This document shows, in pieces, positions 43,764 through 51,939 of a stretch of 64,000 nucleotides of DNA. Both the position numbers and the translations under genes were made by a program. The notes beneath the pieces are model-generated. The model was not told the origin of the DNA, made no database searches, and saw only the letters and a program-made list of their open reading frames with translations. Where the stretch lies: contig NZ_LT629743.1 in the NCBI RefSeq assembly GCF_900105095.1, positions 992,001-1,056,000 on the forward strand, in the 5' to 3' direction. Numbering within the stretch: the stretch's first letter is position 1; each line of letters begins with the position of its first letter. The stretch is from Erythrobacter sp. HL-111 (GTDB lineage: Bacteria; Pseudomonadota; Alphaproteobacteria; Sphingomonadales; Sphingomonadaceae).

Positions 43764-45108
43764 GGCTCTTGTCCAGCATCGCGTGGAAATGGCGGATGCG
43801 CGCTTCCTGGTAAGCGCCGGTCACCGGGCCAGTCTTGCGCATCGTCCTGAGGCCCCGCTGGAGCGCGGCGAGATTGGCCGAATCCTCGTCGAAGACGGCG
43901 CAATATCCACCCAGCTGGGGCGCTTCCTGAAGGCTCGCATCGGGGCCGACCACCTGCGGCTCGGGCACGGCACCGGGATCGCCGCCGGGGACGACGAACA
44001 TGATGTCCATGACGCTCATGTCGGGGTCGGTGCCGAGCGGGCGGAAGCGATAGACGAGATAGCTCCCCCAGCCTGCCCAGCACACGAGATTGGGAAAGAC
44101 GTGATACTGGATCGTGTCGATCAGTTCGCAATCGGTCGCTTCCGCGGCGATTTCGACCCCCTGCCCGACCAGCGCCTTGCGCCGCGCCGCGGCGATCGCC
44201 TCGCGCGCGCTTTCGGCGGTATCGGGCAGGGTCAGCGCGTCCGCCGCATCGCCCAGCGCGGGGCGCATCCCGGCGCGGTAGACCTCCTCGTCCGAAAGCG
44301 GCCCGACATTCGGGCTCGCGAGCCCGCGCGGGGAGATCATGCGGGTGTGCGCCGTCCCTTCCCACACGTCGTACTGGGTGTTCGCATCGCCCAGATAGGG
44401 CGCCGCGCTGGCATGGGTTTCGGTGACGTGGAAGCTTTCGATGAAAGCCTCGAGCGCGATCTTCCAGTTGCAGCGGTTGATCTTCTGGACATGGACCGCC
44501 TTGGTCCGCTCGGCCAGCGACCAGCCGCGCGTCTCGTAGGCCTCGACCACGGGACCGAGGAAGTGCTCGAGGCTCTGCTCGCATCCGTCCGGGCAGACGA
44601 AGACGAATCCGCCCCAGATTCCCACCTGCGCTTCCGGCAGTGCGAAATCGGCCTTGTCGACATGGGCGAAATCCCATTCGTTGACGATCCGCTTGCACGC
44701 CCCGTCCAGGCCCCATGTGAAACCGTGAAAGGGGCAGCGGAATTCGCTGGCCGTGCCGTCCGCATCGCGCAGCGCGCGGCCGCGATGCAGGCAGGCGTTG
44801 AAGAACGCCTTGACCGTGTCCCTGTCCGAACGGACAACGATCAGGGAAATTTCGGCGATCTCGTAGAGGACATAGTCTCCCACTTCCGGAATATCCTCGA
44901 GCCGGCAGGCCATCTGCCAGGTCCGGGGCCACAGCCGCGCATTCTCGAGCGCGGCGAAATCCGGGTCGTAATAACGCCTCCGGTCGATCGGTTTGACGGG
45001 GACCGAGGCCTCGCCGCGCTCGGCAAGGAGCGGGGGCACGGGACGCTTTTCGCGCGCGAGCATCTGGCTGAGCGTCGGCCGCGGGGCCCTTGGTGAACGC
45101 TGGGGCAT
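43750..45108 (-). CDS. Rieske oxygenase alpha subunit 2
   Basis: Non-haem oxygenase of 452 residues. Rieske ligands are Cys106, His108, Cys125 and His128 (CLHRGR and CPFHGFTW), and the iron site is IESFHVTETH (His227, His232). Sequence style resembles ring-hydroxylating oxygenases of aromatics or terpenoids without a beta subunit. I chose the ATG at 45108 (GGAGAG 8 nt upstream) over one at 45156, which would run through the palindrome. The stop overlaps the P450 start. Confidence 0.88.
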   Translation of the reverse strand: MPQRSPRAPRPTLSQMLAREKRPVPPLLAERGEASVPVKPIDRRRYYDPDFAALENARLWPRTWQMACRLEDIPEVGDYVLYEIAEISLIVVRSDRDTVKAFFNACLHRGRALRDADGTASEFRCPFHGFTWGLDGACKRIVNEWDFAHVDKADFALPEAQVGIWGGFVFVCPDGCEQSLEHFLGPVVEAYETRGWSLAERTKAVHVQKINRCNWKIALEAFIESFHVTETHASAAPYLGDANTQYDVWEGTAHTRMISPRGLASPNVGPLSDEEVYRAGMRPALGDAADALTLPDTAESAREAIAAARRKALVGQGVEIAAEATDCELIDTIQYHVFPNLVCWAGWGSYLVYRFRPLGTDPDMSVMDIMFVVPGGDPGAVPEPQVVGPDASLQEAPQLGGYCAVFDEDSANLAALQRGLRTMRKTGPVTGAYQEARIRHFHAMLDKSLGQG

Positions 45109-45134
45109 TGCAAGTCTCTCCGCGCACCTTTTTA

Positions 45135-45146
45135 CATACCTGTATG
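45135..45146 (-). promoter_or_regulatory. Candidate TetR operator before the Rieske oxygenase
   Basis: CATACCTGTATG has perfect 5-nt arms around two bases. It lies between the ferredoxin and oxygenase genes and shares 10 of 11 bases with the site at 45599-45610 (tatRcctgtat). Confidence 0.5.
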
Positions 45147-45159
45147 AATTCTGCAAGGC

Positions 45160-45480
45160 TCAGGGCCGGACCCACACCTCCCCCCCGGTGATCCGGACTT
45201 CGTACGTGCCGAGTGCCCGGCGCGTCGGTCCGGCCGTCGGGGCGCCGTCGGCAAGGCGAAACCGCGCACCGTGAAACGGGCAGGCGATCGTCCCGCCCCT
45301 CACCCGCCCGTTGGCCAGGGACTGCCCCGCATGGGGGCAGCGCGCATCCACGGCGAAAACCATCGTGCCCGACCGGCACAGCAGGACCTCCCGCCCGCCC
45401 AGCCCGACCGCGAGCGGGCGCGCGGCGGGGATCGCGTCCACCCGGCCCGCGCATTGCCAACCCCGTTCGCCATCGCCCAT
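45160..45480 (-). CDS. Rieske-type ferredoxin
   Basis: Electron carrier of 106 residues. The 2Fe-2S ligands are Cys48, His50, Cys67 and His70 (ARCPHAG and ACPFHG), spacing C-x-H-x16-C-x2-H. The start at 45480 (MGDGERGWQ) gives the usual length and has AGAGG 6 nt upstream; a start at 45591 would add 37 residues. It is the first gene of the oxygenase operon and probably feeds the Rieske oxygenase and perhaps the P450. Confidence 0.82.
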   Translation of the reverse strand: MGDGERGWQCAGRVDAIPAARPLAVGLGGREVLLCRSGTMVFAVDARCPHAGQSLANGRVRGGTIACPFHGARFRLADGAPTAGPTRRALGTYEVRITGGEVWVRP

Positions 45481-45598
45481 CGCGAGCCTCTTTGCCCCAG
45501 CTTGCCTGACCGCGCGCTTTCGCAAACGGACCTCCGGCCGCGCGCCCAGCCATGGGCACCCGTCTGCCGTCTGCGGGTCGACAAGCGCCATTTTTTGA

Positions 45599-45610
45599 TA
45601 TGCCTGTATA
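45599..45610. promoter_or_regulatory. Second candidate TetR operator
   Basis: TATGCCTGTATA, with 8 of 12 palindromic matches, shares the core with the site before the oxygenase. It lies upstream of the ferredoxin gene and just before the small ORF on the other strand, so it could control both directions. Confidence 0.4.
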
Positions 45611-45640
45611 AGGTTCTGTCGCCAAGCAGGGATTTGACAC

Positions 45641-45880
45641 ATGCAGCTAGACCGTCCCGCCCTTATTGAGGTCTGTCGCAGCAAGGAGGAACTGCAACGG
45701 GTTCGCGCCGAGGACCCGCTGCCCCTCTTCCGCGAACGCGCAACCGGCGAGGCCCGCCTTGAAGCAAGCGATCTCGACCCGCTCGATGCCGAACGCGCGA
45801 AAGCCCTGCCTGCCTGGCCTTCGATATTCGCAGGTCGCAGGAAAGCCGCGTTGCGATCAAAGAATGTTTTTGCGCCTTGA
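45641..45880 (+). CDS. Doubtful small ORF upstream of infA
   Basis: 79 codons with an acidic, Leu/Glu-rich product (MQLDRPALIEVCRSKEELQRV...). AGGGA lies 9 nt before the ATG. No family is recognised, and the region is otherwise without a gene between the ferredoxin and infA. It may be a remnant or an unrecognised small protein. Confidence 0.3.
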   Translation: MQLDRPALIEVCRSKEELQRVRAEDPLPLFRERATGEARLEASDLDPLDAERAKALPAWPSIFAGRRKAALRSKNVFAP

Positions 45881-45889
45881 TCATTCAAG

Positions 45890-45917
45890 TTGAAATATTT
45901 TCACGTCGCGCTATATC
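45890..45917 (+). promoter_or_regulatory. Candidate infA promoter
   Basis: TTGAAA, a 16-nt spacer, then TATATC, giving a 5' leader of about 155 nt before the TTG start. A second AT-rich patch (ttttttcctattctatatctc) lies just before the Shine-Dalgarno. The leader is unusually AT-rich for this genome. Confidence 0.4.
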
Positions 45918-46079
45918 AGTTTTGCCTTTCGTCGTTTGACGGATCATCATTGCCCCTTGGCTGCCTCACGGCGCGAAAAGCGGCATTTCATCCATTTCAT
46001 TCAACCTTGGCTTCGCACCGGAATGCGTCCGGGCGAAAGTTTTTTTCCTATTCTATATCTCACATGCAGGGAGCACGGT

Positions 46080-46346
46080 TTGGCGAAGGAAGAGCTCATT
46101 ACGCTGGAGGGCGAGATCGACGAGGTCCTGCCCGACGGGCGCTTCGGCGTCACCCTCGACAATGAGCATCGCATCATCGCCTACACGGCAGGAAAGATGC
46201 GCCGTTACCGGATTCGATCGGTCGCTGGCGACCGCGTGCATGTCGAGATGACGCCCTACGATCTGACCAAGGGTCGGATCGTCTTCCGCGAAAGGACCCC
46301 CGGCCAAGGTGCCGGCGGTGCCCGCAAGCGCGGATTCAGGCGCTGA
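46080..46346 (+). CDS. infA: Translation initiation factor IF-1, second type
   Basis: Ribosome-binding OB-fold factor of 88 residues. It starts with TTG ([20 protein letters not shown]), with GGGAG 7 nt upstream, and shows the IF-1 signature [24 protein letters not shown] and [11 protein letters not shown]. The tail is Gly/Arg-rich. The sequence is closer to the infA2 type seen beside a canonical infA than to the usual alphaproteobacterial IF-1 (from memory). The long AT-rich leader suggests regulation of its own. Confidence 0.85.
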   Translation: MAKEELITLEGEIDEVLPDGRFGVTLDNEHRIIAYTAGKMRRYRIRSVAGDRVHVEMTPYDLTKGRIVFRERTPGQGAGGARKRGFRR

Positions 46347-46388
46347 TTTCTCAAGAAGGCGGCGGGAAGACCCGCCGAAGAATCACAC

Positions 46389-46541
46389 ATGATCACCACC
46401 ATCTCGCGCGCCCGTTCGCGCCCGAAACTCTCGCTGCGCTTCGGTGCAGAGCAATCACCTGCGCCGGCGCAACGAACTCCGGCCAAGCCTGCCATCCCGA
46501 CCGCGGACCTGCGACGCCTCGTCGCGGCGATGGTCGATTGA
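46389..46541 (+). CDS. Small basic ORF downstream of infA
   Basis: 50-codon ORF (MITTISRARSRPKLSLRFG...), 42 bp after infA, with GC-rich third codon positions. A hairpin (cggcggg/cccgccg) lies between. No family is known, but the codon usage fits this genome. Confidence 0.45.
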   Translation: MITTISRARSRPKLSLRFGAEQSPAPAQRTPAKPAIPTADLRRLVAAMVD

Positions 46542-46602
46542 AACGAATTCCACGCAGCTTGCGGCCACGGAGCCCCGTTCCCGCCTGCACAGGAGAACCG
46601 AC

Positions 46603-46797
46603 TTGGACCTCAATTTCGAATATGCCGCGCACCAGGCCGCTCTCATGAACGCGGACAGCGCCGCCAATGACGAAGAGCGCCGCAGCGGCCTGGCGGCAGC
46701 GGCGCGGGTCGCGGGGCGCATCGGCGCCTTCCAGCACGCGCTCGGCGCGGCCGCGGCCTGCGCCTGGAGCAAGGCGCAATTCGCGGAACCCGCGTGA
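46603..46797 (+). CDS. Small Ala-rich protein
   Basis: 64 codons starting at TTG with a strong AGGAGA 7 nt upstream (MDLNFEYAAHQAALMNADSA). The product is mainly helical and Ala-rich with a central basic patch, and no family is recognised. The good ribosome site is the main evidence that it is real. Confidence 0.55.
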   Translation: MDLNFEYAAHQAALMNADSAANDEERRSGLAAAARVAGRIGAFQHALGAAAACAWSKAQFAEPA

Positions 46798-47157
46798 GGC
46801 GCGCTCGCCTTTGACCGGGGGCGGAGCGGGCGACCGCCCGGCTCGCGCCCATCCGTCAGTGGCGGAAAAATGCAGCGCGAATGACAAATTCGCACGATTG
46901 CAATCCGTTTATCGAGGTTGACACAATCGCGCTTCGCCTGCAGCTTCGGCGGCGGGATGAGGTCAGGGACAGATTGACCGTTTAACCTTCGGAAGAATGC
47001 TTTCGACACTCCCGAAACCGGACCGGCCCCGAACCGGGTCGGGGCCGGGATACGGCCGAGAGGGCGGACACCCGTTGGAACGGGTTTTCTTCTTCCCGAA
47101 GGCAGGGGGCGGGCACGTTCTTTCCGATGCATCCCGGGATCATACTGGGAGCAAGGC
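46798..47157. other. Gene-free gap with two hairpins
   Basis: About 360 bp without a supportable gene. A perfect 10-bp stem ccggccccga/tcggggccgg lies at 47023-47048. A stem acccgt/acgggt at 47070-47085 followed by tttcttctt resembles a terminator. Both are upstream of the BLUF gene and may end transcription from the small ORFs. Confidence 0.5.
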
Positions 47158-48219
47158 GTGTCGATGCAGTCCGAAGATGCTCCGTCGGTTCCGACCGACT
47201 GGACCAGGAGCATCAGCTATCAGAGCCGGGCAACCGCAAGACCGACCGCGGCGGACCTGCGCGAACTGGTCTCGAAGGCCGAGGCCCGGAACCAGACCCT
47301 CGGCGTGACCGGGATGCTGCTTTACGACAAGGGCCGCTTTTTCCAGACTCTGGAAGGCCCGCCGAGGGCCATCGAAACCTTGTGGACCTCGATCCGCAGC
47401 GACCCGCGCCACACCGACATCGAGGTGCTGAGCGAGCACGTCATCCCTTCCCGCCTGTTCGGCGGGTGGAACCTGCTCGGCTATCACGGCGACGAAGTGC
47501 CCGAGGCGACACTGCGCCAGGCGAAGGCCGAGCATGAACTGACGGGCGAGATCCCGCAATTCATCGACCTTGTCCTCAATGGCGACGACATCGGCATCAA
47601 TCGCAAGATCGCCGCACTGATCGAGAGCGGGTGGAAGGGCGACCTGATCCTGACCCACCTGATCGAACCGACCGCGCGCGCGCTCGGCGATGCGTGGCTG
47701 TCCGACGACTGCTCCGAGCTGGATCTGGCGATCGGGCTCAGCATGTTGCAGCTCGCGGGCCACGCCATCGTGCACGATCCGACGCCGGCGAAGCTCCGCA
47801 CCAGCCAGTACCGCATCCTGCTCGCCACCGCGCCGGGGGAGCCGCACATGCTCGGGACCTCGCTGCTCGCGGATCTCTTCACCGATGCCGGCTGGAATGT
47901 CGACATGGCGTTTCCCGACAGCAATCAGGCGCTCGCCAACCAGCTCGCCGCGCAGCAGCCCGACGCGGTGGACATCGGGCTGTCGGACGCGCTTTCGCGC
48001 AAGAACAGCCTCGCGCTGCTGCGGCGGACGATCGAGCGCAGCCGGTTCGCCGCCCCCGATCACCTGACCGTGGTGTCCGTCGGGGGGCGCCTGTTTTCGG
48101 AGGCCGCGGCGACTGCCGAGAATGTCGGCGCGGATTACGCCCGCAAGACCGTGGCAGGCGCGAGCATCCGGATCGCCGAGCTCATCAGGCTCAAGCGGCA
48201 GGAACACCGCCAGACCTGA
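47158..48219 (+). CDS. BLUF-SCHIC blue-light sensor, AppA-like
   Basis: 353-residue sensor. The N-terminal BLUF domain (about 15-110) binds FAD; Tyr21, Asn45, Gln63 and Trp104 fall at the same numbers as in Rhodobacter AppA, with Leu106 in place of its Met106. The second half (about 150-340) is a B12-binding-type SCHIC domain (LLATAPGEPHMLGTSLLADLFTDAGW and VVSVGGRLF). The AppA C-terminal Cys-rich region is missing. AppA relieves PpsR repression of photosynthesis genes in light and oxygen; a similar role here is inference. GTG start with GGGAG upstream. Confidence 0.85.
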   Translation: MSMQSEDAPSVPTDWTRSISYQSRATARPTAADLRELVSKAEARNQTLGVTGMLLYDKGRFFQTLEGPPRAIETLWTSIRSDPRHTDIEVLSEHVIPSRLFGGWNLLGYHGDEVPEATLRQAKAEHELTGEIPQFIDLVLNGDDIGINRKIAALIESGWKGDLILTHLIEPTARALGDAWLSDDCSELDLAIGLSMLQLAGHAIVHDPTPAKLRTSQYRILLATAPGEPHMLGTSLLADLFTDAGWNVDMAFPDSNQALANQLAAQQPDAVDIGLSDALSRKNSLALLRRTIERSRFAAPDHLTVVSVGGRLFSEAAATAENVGADYARKTVAGASIRIAELIRLKRQEHRQT

Positions 48220-48260
48220 AGCGAAGGATGCCCGCCGCGCCGCAATCGTAGGGGCGCAGG

Positions 48261-49343
48261 CTACAGCGCTTCGAGAAACGCCACCAGCGCCGCGCGTTCC
48301 TCACGGGTGAGATCGCGCGGCTTGAGCAGCGGATCGGGCCGGGGCGGCGGAGCATCGGTGGTGGCGCTCTGTTCCTGCCGGTCCCTTCCGCCGCCGCCCA
48401 TGTAAAGGTTCACCACGCCTTCGAGATGCGGGAAGATGCCGTTGTGCATATAGGGCGCGGTGCGCCGCACGCCGCGCAGGGACTGGGTGCGAAAACGGCC
48501 GCTGTCGAGCGGATCGCCCGTCACCGCCCAGCGCCCGGTATCCTCGCGGCTGCGAGCGTAGAAGCTGATGCCGAGATTGTGATAGCGCTGGTCGGTCAGC
48601 AGCGGGCCGTTGTGGCAATTGGCGCAGCCCGCCTTGGTGCGGAACAGGTGGAGGCCGGTGAGTTCCTGGTCGGTCAGGATCTTCGTGCCCTCGGTGAACA
48701 CCCTGTCCCACTTTGAGCGCGGCGGGGGAATTGCCCGTTCGAAATCGGCCAGCGCCAGAGCGATGTCGGACAGGCCGATCCGCTCTACGCCGTAGGCCGC
48801 GCGAAAGCCTTCGCGATATTCGGGAATGGCGTTGATTCGCTCCTCGATCGCGCCCGCCTCGCCCGCCATCTCGATCGGGTCGACGATCGGCAGGTGGGCC
48901 TGGTCCTCGAGACTGGGGCTGCGCCCGTCCCAGAACAGTTCCTTCATGTAGGCCGCGGTGAACAGCGGCATGGCGTTGCGCGATCCGGTCTGGCGGTCGT
49001 GCCCGAAGGAAGTGGGCAGCCCGTCACCCCAGCCGAGCCGGCGGTTGTGGCAGCTTTCGCAGGCGATCTGGCCCGAGGCCGACAGGCGCGGGTCCTTGAA
49101 CAGCGCCTCGCCCAGATCGATGCGCGCCTGTTCGCTCTCGCCCGGCCTCTCGCGCGCCGGGAGCGGGCCGAATTCGGCGAAGCGCGCCCCCTCTTCGAGC
49201 TGCGGGCGCGGCCAGGTTGCGGGCGCACCGGCATAGGCCGCGCGCAATTCGGCGATGGCCCCCGCCCCGCTGTCGCCCGAGGCGACAGCGGCGACGAGGG
49301 TCAGGCTGGCCAAAGCCAGCGCGATCGCAGGCAGACGACGCAT
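48261..49343 (-). CDS. Di-haem cytochrome c peroxidase/MauG family protein
   Basis: Exported enzyme of 360 residues with two CxxCH haem sites (CESCH 95-99, CANCH 240-244) and the C-terminal motif TAPYMHNG. The family reduces H2O2 or, as MauG/MbnH, makes post-translational oxidations. The signal peptide is ALALASLTLVAAVASG. It starts 10 bp after the TonB receptor stop, with GAGGGG upstream, and so belongs to a tonB-receptor-peroxidase operon. Confidence 0.9.
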   Translation of the reverse strand: MRRLPAIALALASLTLVAAVASGDSGAGAIAELRAAYAGAPATWPRPQLEEGARFAEFGPLPARERPGESEQARIDLGEALFKDPRLSASGQIACESCHNRRLGWGDGLPTSFGHDRQTGSRNAMPLFTAAYMKELFWDGRSPSLEDQAHLPIVDPIEMAGEAGAIEERINAIPEYREGFRAAYGVERIGLSDIALALADFERAIPPPRSKWDRVFTEGTKILTDQELTGLHLFRTKAGCANCHNGPLLTDQRYHNLGISFYARSREDTGRWAVTGDPLDSGRFRTQSLRGVRRTAPYMHNGIFPHLEGVVNLYMGGGGRDRQEQSATTDAPPPRPDPLLKPRDLTREERAALVAFLEAL

Positions 49344-49353
49344 CGCCCCTCGC

Positions 49354-51852
49354 TCAGAAGCGGTAGCGCAGGCCGACCCAGGTCGAGCGTCCGAACTGGA
49401 ACGGCTGCGCGATCGCCGCCGAATTGGGCGCCGGGATGGTATCGAGCAGGTTGCTGATCCGGGCGTCGAGGGTGAGGGCTCCGAGCTGGTTGCGGAGCAG
49501 TTCGTACTGCAGGTTGAGGTCGACATTGATACGGTCTTCATAGCGCACGAAGTCATAGACATCGAACCGCGTTCCATCGACCTCTTCGTTGATGCCCGTA
49601 TCCTCGATCCGGTCGAAGCCCGAACGGTAACGCAGGTTGAGGTTGCTGGTCAGCCGGTCGTCGAGCCACAGGCCGGTCCAGCTGGCATTGATCAGCAGCG
49701 GGGCCGCGAACTGGAGCCGCTGGTTCTGTTCGAGCAGGGTGAGCAGGTCGGTCACTTCGCCTTCGAACAGCACCCTTTCGTCTTCTTCCTCGATATCCTC
49801 GGAGGTGAGGAAGAAGTCCTCGTTGGTCGTCTGGGTCTCGCTGTAATTGGCATTGAGCGCGAAGGTGTGCTTGCCGACGGTCCTGACCCATTCGAGCGAA
49901 ACCCCGCGATAGGTGCTCTCGCCCTCATTGGTCAGCGTGAAGAAGCGGCGGGTCGCGGTCGCCCCGGTCTCCAGCAGGATCTCCTCTTCGTTCTGCAGCG
50001 AGCGCGAGAATTCGTCCTTGCCCCAGCGCGCGATGCCGCGCAGCCGCACCACCCCGCCCAGCAGCGGCGCGCCGATCCCTGCGGTCAGCTCGTCGGAGAA
50101 GGGCGTATCGAGATCGCTGTCGGAGAAGCCGAGCGGCGCGCTGGTGCGGAACAGGTTCCACTGGTCGTCGGAGAACTGGAGCTGGCCGTTCACCTCCTCG
50201 CCGGCGCGGCGTTCGGTGATGCTGGGCGGATATTGCTCGCGGATGGCATAGGCCAGCATCGAACGACCGTAATAGCGGTTGGCACCGAAGGTCAGCTGCC
50301 AGTCGTCGTCGAGGTTCCAGGTAGCGGCCAGACGCGGCGCGAAGTTGTGGTTGCCGAGGAAGCTTTCATGGTCGTAGCGCAGGCCCGCACGCAGATCGAC
50401 CGGGCCCAATGGCACCGAGTATTCCGCCCATGCGCCGATCGCGTCCACCGCCACGTCGGCAAGATAGGCACGATAGACCTGCCGCTGCGTCAGCGCGTAT
50501 TCGCCGGTCGCGCAGGTCAGGCTCTCGCCATCGGGACAGGCGATGTCTTCGCCGCGCGCGGCGAGCTGGAAGGCGAAATTGGTCTCGGGCCGCTCGCGCA
50601 GGGCCTCGACCCGCTGCAGGTCGAGCCCGCCGCGCAAGGTCCCCGGCCCGACATCGAGCGCGATGCGGGCGTTGAGGCCATAGATGTCCTGCTGCTGGTC
50701 GAGAGTGCCGAAGCCGCCGATAATGCAATTGGTGTTCGAACACACCGCGCCGTTGGTGGTCGTCGAGGGGATCAAGAAATTCGCCGGCGGCGCGGTGCGG
50801 CCGGTGTCGGTGGAATTATAGGTCGCGGTCACGTCCCAGCGGATGTCGCCGGTCGATTCGAGCCGCAGCCGCGTCCCGATGCCGCCGCCCTTGGAGACGA
50901 TCAGGTTGTCGATGCCGTTGGCGTTGGCCGCCTCGCTTTCGTAGGGCGAATAGGTGACCTGCCCCGACAGCTTGAGATCGGGGGCGATGTCGTAATTGCC
51001 CGAAACGAGGAAGTTGTCGCTCACGCTGCTGCGGAAGCCAGGCTCGAAATCATAGCCGGCGGAACGGAAATAGAGCACGTCGGCGCGGCTGCGGTTGACC
51101 GCGAAGAGCAGCCCGCCCTTGTCCGACAGCGGCACGTCGACGCTCGCGCCGAAGCGCCAGCGGCGGAATTGGGGCGCCTCGGGCAGCGGGTCGCCGCTTT
51201 CCTCGAAGGCCGCGCGCGAGGCGTCGGACAGCAGGTAGTTGACCAGCCCGTCCTCGGTGTAGTTGACATTGCCCGACACGCCCCACGTGCGCCGCGCCTC
51301 GCGGGTCTCGATGTTGAGCGCGCCGCCGGTGAAGCGGCCATATTCCGCCGAGACGTTCGAATCGCGCAGGGTGATCTCGCCGATCAGCTCGGCATCGAGC
51401 CACAGGCCCTGCGCAGCGGCGCCGGCGGGTTCGTTGAAGTTGAACGGATTGTCGTTGGTGACATCGAGCCGGCTGCCCACGTCGATCCTGTCGACGGTGA
51501 TCAGGTTCTCGTAGATGCGTCCGCCGGAAATCGAGATGTCGGCGGGGCGGATGTCCTGGATGTCCTCGCGATTGGCGAGGCCTTCGTTGCGATCGAACTG
51601 GACGGTCGGCAGCAGCTTGAGCAGCTGGTTGACATCGCCCGAACCGGGCGTTCGCGCCTCGATTTCCTTGCGGTTGATGGTCGAGGTGCCGTTGTCGTTG
51701 CCGCGGCCGATTTCATAGGCGTCTTCGGCCCTTTCGCCCTCGGCTACCGCTTCGGGCAGTTCTTCGGCCTCATCGGCCTCCTGTGCGCGTGCGGCGACGC
51801 CGGTCGCGAGAAGTGCAGCCGTCGCTGCCCCCCAGAAAAGCGTGTACTTCAA
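49354..51852 (-). CDS. TonB-dependent outer-membrane receptor 2
   Basis: 832-residue receptor from TTG 51852 (AGGAAAC upstream), or 846 from ATG 51894. The signal peptide is FWGAATAALLATGVAARA-Q. A plug with GDVNQLLKLLPTVQ and ISGGRIYENLITVDRI is followed by a long barrel that ends in VGLRYRF. Its place between tonB and a di-haem peroxidase suggests a metal-chelate ligand, which is inference. It shows no close likeness to receptor 1. Confidence 0.88.
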   Translation of the reverse strand: MKYTLFWGAATAALLATGVAARAQEADEAEELPEAVAEGERAEDAYEIGRGNDNGTSTINRKEIEARTPGSGDVNQLLKLLPTVQFDRNEGLANREDIQDIRPADISISGGRIYENLITVDRIDVGSRLDVTNDNPFNFNEPAGAAAQGLWLDAELIGEITLRDSNVSAEYGRFTGGALNIETREARRTWGVSGNVNYTEDGLVNYLLSDASRAAFEESGDPLPEAPQFRRWRFGASVDVPLSDKGGLLFAVNRSRADVLYFRSAGYDFEPGFRSSVSDNFLVSGNYDIAPDLKLSGQVTYSPYESEAANANGIDNLIVSKGGGIGTRLRLESTGDIRWDVTATYNSTDTGRTAPPANFLIPSTTTNGAVCSNTNCIIGGFGTLDQQQDIYGLNARIALDVGPGTLRGGLDLQRVEALRERPETNFAFQLAARGEDIACPDGESLTCATGEYALTQRQVYRAYLADVAVDAIGAWAEYSVPLGPVDLRAGLRYDHESFLGNHNFAPRLAATWNLDDDWQLTFGANRYYGRSMLAYAIREQYPPSITERRAGEEVNGQLQFSDDQWNLFRTSAPLGFSDSDLDTPFSDELTAGIGAPLLGGVVRLRGIARWGKDEFSRSLQNEEEILLETGATATRRFFTLTNEGESTYRGVSLEWVRTVGKHTFALNANYSETQTTNEDFFLTSEDIEEEDERVLFEGEVTDLLTLLEQNQRLQFAAPLLINASWTGLWLDDRLTSNLNLRYRSGFDRIEDTGINEEVDGTRFDVYDFVRYEDRINVDLNLQYELLRNQLGALTLDARISNLLDTIPAPNSAAIAQPFQFGRSTWVGLRYRF

Positions 51853-51939
51853 TGTTTCGTTTCCTGCCTGAGCTTGTTTCGGGAGTGCGCCCATATCGCC
51901 GGGGATTGGCTACTGCAAGTGCGAATCAGTAGCGATTTT

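Noticed and set aside
45481..45591. 37-residue N-terminal extension of the ferredoxin
   Set aside because: The shorter start has a better ribosome site and the usual length, and no clear Shine-Dalgarno precedes the longer one.
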